Below, piece after piece: positions 1-8,050 of a DNA stretch of 64,000 nt (position 1 is its first letter; the number at the start of each line of letters is the position of its first letter). A model generated the notes under the pieces. That model saw nothing but the letters and a program-made list of their open reading frames with translations, had not been told where the DNA came from and did not search any database. Position numbers and translations under genes: made by a program. Source of the DNA: Streptomyces sp. DH5 (lineage in GTDB: Bacteria > Actinomycetota > Actinomycetes > Streptomycetales > Streptomycetaceae); the NCBI RefSeq assembly GCF_020873915.1, contig NZ_JAHWGP010000033.1, positions 1 through 64,000 on the forward strand, in the 5' to 3' direction.

Positions 1-37
1 GAGCACCACCGGGACCGGCGACCACCGCCAAGAAACG

Positions 38-55
38 CCGCCCCGGCCGGGGCGG
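38..55. terminator. GC-rich perfect palindrome, possible terminator
   Basis: An 18-base perfect palindrome (CCGCCCCGGCCGGGGCGG) lies at the left edge. It could end a gene that finishes before the window, or act for either strand. There is no T-tract, which is normal for Streptomyces. The rest of positions 1-269 is GC-rich with further short inverted repeats, and I recognise no gene in it. Confidence 0.4.
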
Positions 56-269
56 TTCCGCCTCGCGGTGTCGACGGGCCCGGCGGCGCCGTCCGGCCGC
101 CGGGGACCGAGTCAGCGGCCTCGCCGGCGTACCGCCGGGACCGTCGACCACCGCGGGGGTTCCGGTGCTCCGTGTTCCGCGCCCCCTTCCGGTGGCCGCC
201 CCGCGGCCGGGCGGGCGGCCGGTCCGGGGCGGCCCGCGGCCGGGCGGGTCGGGCAGGGGCCGGTCCGGA

Positions 270-2939
270 TCAGTCCTCCTCGTCCGCCAGTTCCGCCACG
301 CCCGTGATCCGGTGCAGCGGATACGTACGGACCTCCTCGGCGGTGTGGTCGTACGCCGTGACGAAGCCGCCCTCGACACGGACCGGGGCGATCACCCGCT
401 GGCTCGCCGCGCCCTCGGCGTTGACGTAGCCGATCCACAGGGACTCGCCGGTGAGGACGGCGGCCTGCACGGTGGCGAGGGTCTCGGCGGCGGTCGTCCG
501 CGGCAGCCCGCCGCTGCCGCCGCCGGAGCGGTCGCCGGCGGCCGGTCTGCGCGGTGCGGTGGCGGCCAGGTCACCGGCGCGGACGGCCCGCACCGCCGCG
601 TGCAGGAGCGTGTCGTCGGGGACGGGCGGCCCGTCCGGGACCGGCTCGGGGGGTGTGCGTGGCGGGGTGCGGCGGGCGTCGGCGCGGGTGATGAGCACAT
701 CGCCCTCGGCGGACTCGGCGGCCGGCGCGAAACCCATCGCGCGCAGCCCCTCCAGCAGTCCGGCCGGGTCGGCCTGCGCGGCCAGCACGGTCGGGGCGAG
801 CCGGCGCAGCCCCAGTGCGGCGGCGCGCTTGTCGGCGAGGATCTCGCCCAGCATCGCGTCGTCGTCGCAGCGGACGTACGCCGAGGCGGCACCGACCCGC
901 AGGTGCCCGTGCCTGCGGGCCACGTCGTCGATCAGGTACGCCAACGGCTGCGGGACGGGCGTACGGGAGTGCGCGGCGAGGAAGGCGTGCAGGTCGGAGG
1001 CGGTCCGTCCGGCGTCGAGGGCGCGCCGCACCGAGCCGGGCGTGAACCGGTAGACCGTCGCGCCACCCTTCGATTCCACGTCCGCCAGGACGCCCAGCGT
1101 CTCGGCGAGCGGCCGCTCCAGCGGACCCGGCGCCACCGCCGTCAGGTCGGCCTGCAGCAGCACGTGGTCCAGCGACTCGGGCAGCAGCGGCGCGAGCAGC
1201 CGGGCGGCGGCCGCGGCGGCGGTGGCCCGATCGGCGGAGGAGAGCGGGGCGGGCACGGGAGCGTGCGCCGCGGCGGCCCGGTGGTGGACGGGCAGCTTGT
1301 CGCCGGGCCCGACCGGCTCCGCCTCCTCCGCGCGGCGGGGCGGGGACGCGCCGATCAGCGCCCGCCCGTGCGAGGAGAGCGCGCCGCGCCCGGTGACCCC
1401 GAGCATCTCGGCCTCGGACAGCGCCCACCGCGCCAGCAGGGTCCGCAGGTCGTCCCCGCCTTCCCCGCCGGCCCCGCCGTCCGGCGTGCCGCGCCCGCCG
1501 TCGCCCGGCCGGCCCGCACCGCCGCGGGCACCGGCCTCCGACGGCGAGGCGCCACCCCGCCCGCCCCGCGGCGGCCGTTCCCACCGCAGCCGGGCCAGTA
1601 CCGACCCGGTGGCCGGGGCGGCTCCCTCCGGCAGGGCGGCCAGCAGGGTCAGCACCCTGTGCCGTACCTCCGGGGCCGCCGAGCGGTCCAGTCCCGGGCC
1701 CAGCGCCGACAGACTGTGGTCCTTCGCGTCCCGCCCGCCGACCAGCCCCGCCGACCGGGTCGCCGCCAGCCACGCCGTGGCCAGCACGGCCCACCGCTCC
1801 GCGTCGGGCCGCTCCAGCCACTCGTCGTACGCCGGCGTCGCCGCGTACCGCTCGTCCGCCTCCCCGTCGGAGGCCAGCAGCCCGGCCGCATACGCCAGTT
1901 CCACCCAGAACGCGGCCACCGTCTCGGTCACGTCGAGGGCCGCGGCGGTCCGCTTCAGGTCGCGCACGCTCAGCCCGCCCGCCCGCAGCACCGCGGGACC
2001 GCCCTCGTGCCAGTCCTTCAGCAGTTCCTCGACCGTCGCCAGCGCCATGTGCGCCTGCCCGGCCGCCGTCGCGTCCACCACCTGTGGACGGTGCGTGGCG
2101 GCCGCCTCCACCGGCGGCGGCACCGGCTCCGGCGTCCGGTGCGCCCGCCCCGCCCGCAGCCGCAGCGCCACCTCGCGCGGCAGCACGACCGTCCCGGGCG
2201 CCGTCGGCAGCAGCAGTCCCCGGTCCAGCAGCCAGCGCAGCCGGGGCGCCGGATCGGCGGTCACCTGCCCGTACGGCGGACCCCACACCAGCCGTTCCAG
2301 CACCTCCACGGACTCCGCCGGCGCCTCGTCGAGCAGCGCCGACATCCGCGCCGGATCGCCGAACAGGTCGGTCAGCGCGTTCACCGCGGAGACCGAGTCG
2401 TGCGTGGACGGCAGTCCCGCCGTCGTCACGATCTCCTGGATCCGCCCCGGCGACATCCCCGCCGTGGCCTCCCGCACCGTCGGGCCCAGCCCGGTCGGCG
2501 ACGGGTGCTGCGGCGACGGTGCCAGCAGCTCACGAGCCGTACGGACCAGCCGCAGCCGGTCGTCACCGCCCCACACCAGGGCCTGCTCGCGCAGCACACC
2601 GAGCGCCCGCGGCAGCGCGGCGGAGACCGCCGGGTCGGCGTCACCGCCGCCGCCGTCGTCCCCCGCGAGCAGCGTGAGCAGTTCGCCGTACGTCGCCGGC
2701 TCCGCGGCCACGGCCAGCGCCTGGGCGGTCTGCAGCGCGAACCGGTCCAGCCGTTCCAGGGCCCGCACCACCGAGGCGCGGGTCCCGGCGCGGGTGGCGA
2801 GCTGGGTGAGATCGCCGGGCACCGGCGTGACGAGGTCCGGCCGGCTGCGCAGCAGCGCGGCCAGGGAGACGTCGTCCCGCCCCCGAAGGGCCTCGGCGAG
2901 GGATCGGGGGGCCGCCGCGGGCTTCTCCTCGGTGCTCAT
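270..2939 (-). CDS. Helicase-associated (XPB/Ssl2-like) protein with C-terminal WYL-like segment
   Basis: A protein of 889 residues starting at the ATG that gives MSTEEKPAAA; the frame stays open further upstream, but that part overlaps the divergent gene's leader. The N-terminal and middle parts are Ala/Leu/Arg-rich and resemble winged-helix repeats. Around residues 610-760 the sequence (FTPGSVRRALDAGR, AYLIDDVARRHGHLRVG) resembles the helicase conserved C-terminal domain found next to XPB-type helicases. The last ~70 residues (SLWIGYVNAEG, RTYPLHRITGV) resemble a WYL ligand-sensing fold. I see no Walker A, DEAD/DEAH or motif VI, so it is not itself a motor. Actinobacteria often encode such proteins as partners of an XPB/UvrA-type repair helicase elsewhere. 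A role in DNA repair or transcription is inference. Confidence 0.8.
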   Translation of the reverse strand: MSTEEKPAAAPRSLAEALRGRDDVSLAALLRSRPDLVTPVPGDLTQLATRAGTRASVVRALERLDRFALQTAQALAVAAEPATYGELLTLLAGDDGGGGDADPAVSAALPRALGVLREQALVWGGDDRLRLVRTARELLAPSPQHPSPTGLGPTVREATAGMSPGRIQEIVTTAGLPSTHDSVSAVNALTDLFGDPARMSALLDEAPAESVEVLERLVWGPPYGQVTADPAPRLRWLLDRGLLLPTAPGTVVLPREVALRLRAGRAHRTPEPVPPPVEAAATHRPQVVDATAAGQAHMALATVEELLKDWHEGGPAVLRAGGLSVRDLKRTAAALDVTETVAAFWVELAYAAGLLASDGEADERYAATPAYDEWLERPDAERWAVLATAWLAATRSAGLVGGRDAKDHSLSALGPGLDRSAAPEVRHRVLTLLAALPEGAAPATGSVLARLRWERPPRGGRGGASPSEAGARGGAGRPGDGGRGTPDGGAGGEGGDDLRTLLARWALSEAEMLGVTGRGALSSHGRALIGASPPRRAEEAEPVGPGDKLPVHHRAAAAHAPVPAPLSSADRATAAAAAARLLAPLLPESLDHVLLQADLTAVAPGPLERPLAETLGVLADVESKGGATVYRFTPGSVRRALDAGRTASDLHAFLAAHSRTPVPQPLAYLIDDVARRHGHLRVGAASAYVRCDDDAMLGEILADKRAAALGLRRLAPTVLAAQADPAGLLEGLRAMGFAPAAESAEGDVLITRADARRTPPRTPPEPVPDGPPVPDDTLLHAAVRAVRAGDLAATAPRRPAAGDRSGGGSGGLPRTTAAETLATVQAAVLTGESLWIGYVNAEGAASQRVIAPVRVEGGFVTAYDHTAEEVRTYPLHRITGVAELADEED

Positions 2940-3056
2940 CCGGCTCACGTTAGCGGCTGGCCGCGTCCGCGGGGCGCCGGGAGTTGGGCCGGCCGGGCCC
3001 GCGCACGGTACCGTCGGGCGACGGTGTCCCAACGCACCCGTCCCGGAGGGGACTTC

Positions 3057-4046
3057 GTGGGTATCGAGAGCGACCAGGTCGTCTACGAATATCTGAGCCG
3101 CGTCGGCGACGTCGCACAGCAGCGGCAACTGCCGTCGGCGGCCCGAATGCGGCTGGTCGCCGGGCTGCGCGACGAGATCGACCGGCGGCGGGCGAAGGCC
3201 GTGGTCGATTCACCGGCCGCGGTGCGCCGCATCATCTCCCGCATCGGGACGCCCACCGAGGTCGTCACCGCGGCGGAGGACGGCTCCGGCACGGCACCGT
3301 CCGCCCCCGAGGCGCCCGCCGCCGTCCCGGTGCAGCGCGAGTCGGAGCGCGGGCCGGAGCGCGGTGAGCGGGCGAAGAGCGTGCTGCGCAAGGTGGTCCC
3401 GCGGCCCCGCCCGGCCGAACCGGCGGACCCCGCGCCCTCCGGCGTGCCGTCCCCGCCGCACCGGGCCGGTTCGGACGAACTCGGGGACAGCGCCTCCCAG
3501 CCCGACTGGTGGCGCGTCGACGACAGCCCGTTCGGCGTCGGCGACGAGGTGCCCGGATTCGTGGGGGGAGTGGAGATCCCGGAGCTGCTGCGGCCCCCGG
3601 CGGCGAAGGAGGAGGCCGAAACGGGGCGTGCCGCCGAGCCCGCCGGCGTGGCGGTGGCCGAGGAGGTCGCGGTGCCCCGCCGCCGCCTCCTGCGGCTGCC
3701 CTCCCGCCGCTGGAGCAACCCCCTGCTGCTGATCGCCGCCGGGCTGCTGGTCGCGGGCGCGGTGCTCGGGAGCTGGTTCGCCCTGATCCTGGGCTGGCTC
3801 ATCGCGTACGCCTCGCGGCGGCTCAGCGCGGCGGAGTCCAAGTGGGCGGTCGTCATCATTCCCGGGCTCGCGCTCACGGGCGGCGTGATGTGGCTGTGGG
3901 GGAGGACGCAGGGACGCTGGGGTGCGCCGATCGCCGAGGGCCACATGAACGCCGCGGTCACCGAGACGTGGCCGTGGGTCATCCGCGCCGCCGCCGTCGC
4001 CTCGGCCCTCTTCCTGATCTGGCGCTCCCAACGCCAACACACCTGA
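3057..4046 (+). CDS. HAAS-domain-like membrane protein of unknown function
   Basis: Encodes 329 residues from a GTG preceded by a GGAGGGG ribosome site, divergent from the helicase-associated gene. Residues ~5-70 (YEYLSRVGDVAQQRQL, LVAGLRDEIDRRR, RIISRIGTPTEVV) match the pattern of HAAS-type signalling modules, which usually sit at the N-terminus of actinobacterial membrane proteins. A long charged and Pro-rich linker follows, then four hydrophobic segments from about residue 220 to the end. The N-terminus is probably cytoplasmic, with a C-terminal membrane bundle. HAAS proteins are often controlled with PadR regulators, but no PadR gene is next to it. The exact function is unknown. Confidence 0.8.
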   Translation: MGIESDQVVYEYLSRVGDVAQQRQLPSAARMRLVAGLRDEIDRRRAKAVVDSPAAVRRIISRIGTPTEVVTAAEDGSGTAPSAPEAPAAVPVQRESERGPERGERAKSVLRKVVPRPRPAEPADPAPSGVPSPPHRAGSDELGDSASQPDWWRVDDSPFGVGDEVPGFVGGVEIPELLRPPAAKEEAETGRAAEPAGVAVAEEVAVPRRRLLRLPSRRWSNPLLLIAAGLLVAGAVLGSWFALILGWLIAYASRRLSAAESKWAVVIIPGLALTGGVMWLWGRTQGRWGAPIAEGHMNAAVTETWPWVIRAAAVASALFLIWRSQRQHT

Positions 4047-4051
4047 CCCCT

Positions 4052-4216
4052 CGGCCCACTCTCAGCCCGGTGCCTTTCCAGCTCCCCCGGGCTTTCTCAG
4101 CCCTTCCGGCCCACTCTCAGCCCGGTGCCTTTCCAGCTCCCCCGGGCTTTCTCAGCCCTTCCGGCCCACTCTCAGCCCGGCGCCTTTCCAGCTCTCCTGA
4201 GCCTTCCAGCCCCTCC
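4052..4216. repeat. Three direct 55-bp repeats
   Basis: A 55-base unit beginning CGGCCCACTCTCAGCCCGG starts at 4052, 4107 and 4162. The first two copies are essentially identical; the third diverges in its second half and runs into the common Streptomyces motif GCGTTTGAGGAGCGGGG. The repeats fill the intergenic space between the HAAS-like gene and the HAD gene. No coding potential is evident. Confidence 0.85.
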
Positions 4217-4340
4217 GGCGTTTGAGGAGCGGGGTCTGGGGCGGAGCCCCAGGGACGGGACGGGAAGGGGCGGCGGGGGCGATCCACTCCGGGGAACGGA
4301 CGCCTGCCGCGCTGACGGAGCTTGCCGGTGCCGCCCCAGC

Positions 4341-4385
4341 GGCAGCCGGGCAGCCGGGCAGCCGGGCAGCCGGGCAGCCGGGCAG
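4341..4385. repeat. 8-bp microsatellite (GGCAGCCG)5
   Basis: Five perfect tandem copies of GGCAGCCG plus a partial sixth end about 20 bases before the HAD hydrolase start codon. An octamer array so close to a ribosome-binding region could vary by slippage. The spacing between promoter and start would change with copy number. Confidence 0.85.
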
Positions 4386-4407
4386 CTGCGCAGCCCGCCC
4401 CGGCACA

Positions 4408-5058
4408 ATGGCGGGCATGGCCTCCACGACCCCCCTCCCACCCACCGTCGGCTTCGACCTCGACATGACGCTCATCGACTCCCGCCCCGGCATCCGCGCG
4501 TGCTACCTCGCCCTGGCCGAGCGGACGGGCACGTACATCGACGCCGACCTCGCGGTCGGCCGCCTCGGCCCGCCGCTCGCGGACGAGCTGATCCACTGGT
4601 TCCCGGCCGACCGCGTGGACGAGGCAGCGGACCTGTACCGGGCGATGTACCCGGAGTACGCCATCGCCCCCACCCCCGCCCTCCCCGGCGCCGGCGAGGC
4701 GATAGCGGCGGTACGGGAGGCGGGCGGGCGGGCGATCGTCGTCACGGCGAAGTACGAGCCCAACGCCAAGCTGCACCTGGCCCACCTGGGTATCGAGCCG
4801 GACGCCGTGATCGGCGGGCTGTGGGCCGAGCAGAAGGCGCTGGCCCTGCGCGAGCACGACGCCGCCGTCTACGTCGGCGACCACGTGGGTGACGTGCGCG
4901 GCGCGCGGACGGCCGGCGCGCTGTCCGTCGCGGTGGCCAGCGGCCCCTGCGACGCAACCGAGCTGCGGGCGGCCGGCGCCGACGTGGTCCTCACCGACCT
5001 CACCGCGTTCCCGCGATGGTTTTCGGACTACCGCGCCGGTTTCCCCTCGGGCACCTGA
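4408..5058 (+). CDS. HAD-superfamily hydrolase, phosphoglycolate-phosphatase-like
   Basis: A 216-residue soluble protein. Motif I is visible as GFDLDMTLIDS (Asp17 nucleophile, Asp19 acid/base); motif II is in IVVTAKYEPNAK, with Thr and a following Lys; the C-terminal acidic motif is VYVGDHVGDVRGARTAG. A helical cap lies between residues ~30 and 95. This order is that of subclass I HAD phosphatases such as phosphoglycolate phosphatase or pyrophosphatase PpaX. ATG 4408 is used; a second ATG at 4417 is equally close to the conserved region. The substrate cannot be read from sequence. It is convergent with the small membrane protein downstream, four bases away. Confidence 0.85.
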   Translation: MAGMASTTPLPPTVGFDLDMTLIDSRPGIRACYLALAERTGTYIDADLAVGRLGPPLADELIHWFPADRVDEAADLYRAMYPEYAIAPTPALPGAGEAIAAVREAGGRAIVVTAKYEPNAKLHLAHLGIEPDAVIGGLWAEQKALALREHDAAVYVGDHVGDVRGARTAGALSVAVASGPCDATELRAAGADVVLTDLTAFPRWFSDYRAGFPSGT

Positions 5059-5062
5059 CCGA

Positions 5063-5326
5063 CTATCCCTCGGACACCTGACCGGCCGCCCGCGCCGTAC
5101 GCCGCCCCGCCGCGGCGGAGCGCAGCACCCCCGCCCCCGCCATCAGGAATCCGACGCCCATCAGCATGCTCAGGACGAACATGTACGTCGGAAAGGGTGT
5201 CGTACCGAGGAACAGCGGGGCCACCGTGACCAGAGTGGCCACGGCGCCGACGATGAACACAAGGGCACCGGCACGAACCAGACCGTCGCCGGGCGCTGCG
5301 GAATTCGCTTGGGTTTTGTCACGCAC
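5063..5326 (-). CDS. Small two-helix membrane protein
   Basis: An 87-residue protein with a short charged N-terminus, two hydrophobic helices (about residues 20-42 and 49-68) and an Arg-rich C-terminal tail (RRTARAAGQ). It is probably an integral membrane protein of unknown function. It is divergent from the cold-shock gene and convergent with the HAD hydrolase. Codon use is typical of the neighbours. No family beyond a generic actinobacterial hypothetical membrane protein can be named. Confidence 0.75.
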   Translation of the reverse strand: MRDKTQANSAAPGDGLVRAGALVFIVGAVATLVTVAPLFLGTTPFPTYMFVLSMLMGVGFLMAGAGVLRSAAAGRRTARAAGQVSEG

Positions 5327-5358
5327 CCGACCAGGGTAGTTCCTGCGCGAGAGGAACC

Positions 5359-5383
5359 GGCCGGTGACGTCTTGTCACCGGCC
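5359..5383. promoter_or_regulatory. Perfect 10-bp inverted repeat upstream of the cold-shock gene
   Basis: GGCCGGTGAC and GTCACCGGCC are separated by GTCTT. The element lies between the divergent small membrane gene and the cold-shock gene. It may be a regulator site for either promoter or a leader hairpin. A second weaker stem (GCGGG/CCCGC) follows at about 5407-5424. Confidence 0.5.
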
Positions 5384-5489
5384 CTCGGACCATTAGCCTT
5401 GGTATCGGCGGGTCATCGGGCCCGCCCGAGTGCTATCACGAGCCGTTTTCAGAAGCAGTTCCCCGACGAGTACGAGGACGAGGACAGAA

Positions 5490-5873
5490 GTGCCCACCGG
5501 CAAAGTCAAGTGGTTCAACAGTGAGAAGGGCTTCGGCTTTCTCTCCCGTGACGACGGCGGCGACGTCTTCGTGCATTCCTCGGTCCTCCCCGCCGGAGTC
5601 GAGGCCCTCAAGCCGGGCCAGCGCGTGGAGTTCGGCGTGGTCGCCGGACAGCGCGGCGACCAGGCCCTCTCCCTGACCATCCTCGACCCGACCCCGTCGG
5701 TCGCCGCGGCCACGCGCAGGAAGCCGGACGAGCTGGCCTCCATCGTCCAGGACCTCACGACCCTGCTGGAGAACATCACGCCGTCGCTGGAGCGGGGCCG
5801 CTACCCCGAGCGGGCGGCCGGCAAGAAGATCGCCGGTCTGCTCCGCGCGGTCGCCGACCAGCTCGACGTCTGA
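5490..5873 (+). CDS. Cold-shock domain protein with C-terminal extension
   Basis: Encodes 127 residues from a GTG giving (M)PTGKVKWFNSEKGFGF. Residues 1-66 form a complete cold-shock domain with RNP1-like KGFGFL and RNP2-like VFVHSS, so it should bind single-stranded RNA or DNA. Classical Csp proteins stop near 67 residues; this one carries about 60 extra residues (ELASIVQDLTTLLENI, RAVADQLDV) predicted mostly helical. The purine-rich stretch GAGGACGAGGACAG before the GTG can serve as ribosome site. This longer form is known in streptomycetes. What the extension does is not known. Confidence 0.9.
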   Translation: MPTGKVKWFNSEKGFGFLSRDDGGDVFVHSSVLPAGVEALKPGQRVEFGVVAGQRGDQALSLTILDPTPSVAAATRRKPDELASIVQDLTTLLENITPSLERGRYPERAAGKKIAGLLRAVADQLDV

Positions 5874-5886
5874 CGTCCAGGGACCC

Positions 5887-5902
5887 GAGCCGGACCCGGC
5901 TC
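5887..5902. terminator. Short hairpin between convergent csp and mqnD genes
   Basis: GAGCCGG and CCGGCTC face each other across two bases in the 30-base space between the convergent genes. It is a plausible bidirectional terminator, but short. Confidence 0.4.
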
Positions 5903-5903
5903 C

Positions 5904-6782
5904 CTACGGGAACCGCAGCGCGTCCGGGCCGAGGGGCGGTACCAGTCCCTCGGCCGCCGCGCGGGTGAGCAGTCCGCGGACGGCCGCGTAACCGTCCTCG
6001 CCGAGGTCGGCCGTGAACTCGTTGACGTACAGCCCGATGTGCTGGTCGGCGACGGCCGGGTCCATCTCCTGCGCGTGCTCCATGACGTACGGGCGTGACG
6101 CCGCGGGGTCGTCCCAGGCGGCCCGCACCGAGGTGCGGATCGAGGCGGCGAGCCCGGTCAGTGTCTCCTCGCCCAGTGACCGCCGGGCGATGATCGCGCC
6201 CAGCGGGATGGGCAGGCCCGTGGTGTGCTCCCAGTGTTCGCCCATGTCGGCGAGCTTGTGCAGCCCGTAGTCCTGGTAGGTGAAGCGCGCCTCGTGGATG
6301 ACGAGGCCCGCGTCGACCTTCCCGTCCCGCACGGCGGGCATGATCTCGTGGAACGGCATGACCACGATCCGTCCGACCCCGCCGGGTACGACGTCCGCCG
6401 CCCACAGCCGGAACAGCAGGTACGCCGTCGACCTCTCGCTCGGCACGGCGACGGTGCGGCCGGTCAGGTCCGTGCCCGCCTCCCGGGTGAGCACCAGCGG
6501 ACCGCAGCCCCGCCCCAGCGCGCCCCCGCAGGGCAGCAGCGCGTACTCGTCGAGGACGTACGGCAGCACCGCGTACGACACCTTCAGCACGTCCAGTTCA
6601 CCGCGCTCGGCCATGCCGTTGGTGAGGTCGATGTCGGCGAAGGTGACGTCGAGGGCGGGCGCGTCCGGGACGCGGCCGTGGGCGAGGGCGTCGAAGACGA
6701 AGGTGTCGTTCGGGCAGGGGGAGTAGGCGATCCGCAGCCGCTGCCGCTCGCCGGTGTGCTCACTGGTGGTCATGCTGGTCAT
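5904..6782 (-). CDS. mqnD: 1,4-dihydroxy-6-naphthoate synthase (futalosine pathway)
   Basis: A 292-residue protein that converts cyclic dehypoxanthine futalosine to 1,4-dihydroxy-6-naphthoate in the futalosine route to menaquinone. The diagnostic N-terminus (LRIAYSPCPNDTFVFDALAHG) and the periplasmic-binding-like segments VSYAVLPYVLDEYALL, TVAVPSERSTAYLLF and AGLVIHEARFTYQ fit the MqnA/MqnD family. The length matches. ATG codons at 6782 and 6773 are both possible, and either overlaps the end of mqnB by 14-23 bases. This indicates co-translation with mqnB and a DUF2771 lipoprotein upstream. The enzyme is cytosolic. Confidence 0.93.
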   Translation of the reverse strand: MTSMTTSEHTGERQRLRIAYSPCPNDTFVFDALAHGRVPDAPALDVTFADIDLTNGMAERGELDVLKVSYAVLPYVLDEYALLPCGGALGRGCGPLVLTREAGTDLTGRTVAVPSERSTAYLLFRLWAADVVPGGVGRIVVMPFHEIMPAVRDGKVDAGLVIHEARFTYQDYGLHKLADMGEHWEHTTGLPIPLGAIIARRSLGEETLTGLAASIRTSVRAAWDDPAASRPYVMEHAQEMDPAVADQHIGLYVNEFTADLGEDGYAAVRGLLTRAAAEGLVPPLGPDALRFP

Positions 6783-7545
6783 GCTGAATCCAACTCTCCA
6801 GGACGGGCGCGAGCTTCCCGAAGCCCTCGGTGAGGGCGGTCAGGGCGTCGCCGACGCGCCAGGCGGCGCGGTCGCGCGGGCCGACGGGGTTCGACACCGC
6901 CCGCACCTCCAGGACGGGCACGCCGTGCGCGGCGGCGGCCTCGGCGACGCCGAAGCCCTCCATCGCCTCGGCGAGGGCCCGCGGGTGGCGGGCGCGGAGC
7001 GCGTCCGCGCGGGCGGCGGTCCCGGTCACCGTCGACACGGTGAGCACGGTGCCGGTGAGCGCTCCGGACGCGGCGGCGGCCTCCCGGACCAGGGCGGCGG
7101 GCGGCCGGTGGGTGACGGTGCCGAAGCCGAGGTCGGTGACCGGCAGGAAACCGTCGGGTGTCTCGGCGCCCAGGTCGGCCGCGGTGATCTCGTCGGCGAC
7201 GACGAGGGAGCCGAGGGGCGCGTGCGGCGGGAAGCCGCCGCCGATCCCGGCGGAGACGACCAGCCGGTAGGGCCGGCCGCCGAGGGCGGCGGCGGTCAGC
7301 GCCGCGGCCGTGGACGCGGCGGCGAGGGCGGGGCCGACCCCGGCGGCGAGGAGGTCGGTCGCGCCGGTGCCCCGGTGGACTGTCGCGCCGGTGGCCCGGT
7401 GGACTGTCGCGCCGGGCAGCGCCAGCTCCTCCACCAGGCCCGGGAACGCCCGGGCCACCGCGTCCCGCTCGGCGGGGACCGCGGTGGCCACGAGAACGCG
7501 GGCGGACGACGTGATCAGGCGTCCTTCTTCAGGCGGAACGACCAC
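6760..7545 (-). CDS. mqnB: Futalosine hydrolase
   Basis: Futalosine hydrolase releases hypoxanthine from futalosine, a step shortly before MqnC and MqnD in menaquinone synthesis. The fold is a nucleoside phosphorylase type: VLVATAVPAERDAV at the N-terminus, LVVSAGIGGGFPP in the middle and EGFGVAEAAAAHGVPVLEVRAVSN near the end. No ATG exists near the N-terminus. I use GTG 7545 (261 residues), which overlaps the DUF2771 gene by 31 bases. A CTG at 7518 overlapping the upstream TGA is the main alternative. The GTG at 7491 would delete half of the first beta strand. The functional call is firm and the start is uncertain. Confidence 0.88.
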   Translation of the reverse strand: MVVPPEEGRLITSSARVLVATAVPAERDAVARAFPGLVEELALPGATVHRATGATVHRGTGATDLLAAGVGPALAAASTAAALTAAALGGRPYRLVVSAGIGGGFPPHAPLGSLVVADEITAADLGAETPDGFLPVTDLGFGTVTHRPPAALVREAAAASGALTGTVLTVSTVTGTAARADALRARHPRALAEAMEGFGVAEAAAAHGVPVLEVRAVSNPVGPRDRAAWRVGDALTALTEGFGKLAPVLESWIQHDQHDHQ

Positions 7546-7988
7546 AGGGCCGTGGTGTCCTTCTCGCCCTCCTTGACCGACACCAGGGTGGAGTCGCCCT
7601 GGGCGCCGTACTGGGCGTTGAAGAACACGCTGCCCGGGATGGTGCGGTAGGTCTTGGTGCTGGAGTCGGTGAGCGGCTGACCGTTCATCAGAATGGTCCA
7701 GCCCTTGTCGGCGACCTCCGGGTCGACGCCGAAGCGGACCGTCTCGTCGGGGTCGACGGTGATCTCGTCGATGCCCTTGTCCTGGAGGCACTTGTTCAGG
7801 TCGGCGGCCTTGATGGCCTTGTCGTCGCCACCACAGGTCGCCTCGGAGCTCACCGAGTCGCTGCCCACCGTGATGGTGGCCATCGACGTCGGCTTGTCAC
7901 AGGCGGCCAGGACGAGCAGTCCGGCGGATACGGCGCCGGCGGCGGCGACGGCGCGGCGGCGTCGCACAGCGGATTGCAGCGTGGTCAT
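7515..7988 (-). CDS. DUF2771 lipoprotein
   Basis: A 157-residue secreted lipoprotein. The N-terminus is RRRR, a hydrophobic stretch and the lipobox LAAC with Cys30, so it should be lipidated and anchored outside the membrane. The mature part (Cys53 and Cys66 could form a disulfide) ends WSFRLKKDA, typical of the actinobacterial DUF2771 family of unknown role. Its stop lies inside the mqnB reading frame, so translation of mqnB is probably coupled. Whether the lipoprotein has anything to do with menaquinone is not known. Confidence 0.85.
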   Translation of the reverse strand: MTTLQSAVRRRRAVAAAGAVSAGLLVLAACDKPTSMATITVGSDSVSSEATCGGDDKAIKAADLNKCLQDKGIDEITVDPDETVRFGVDPEVADKGWTILMNGQPLTDSSTKTYRTIPGSVFFNAQYGAQGDSTLVSVKEGEKDTTALWSFRLKKDA

Positions 7989-8050
7989 GGCCGAAGGCTA
8001 TCGGGCGGGTCGGCTCCGTACCCCACGTGGGGTACGGCGTGGCCGGAGCG

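Noticed and set aside
165-4046. Very long open plus-strand frame (about 1,290 codons) reaching back across the helicase-associated gene
   Set aside because: Only the part from 3057 has a ribosome site and protein-like composition; the rest is antisense to the helicase-associated gene and stays open because of high GC.
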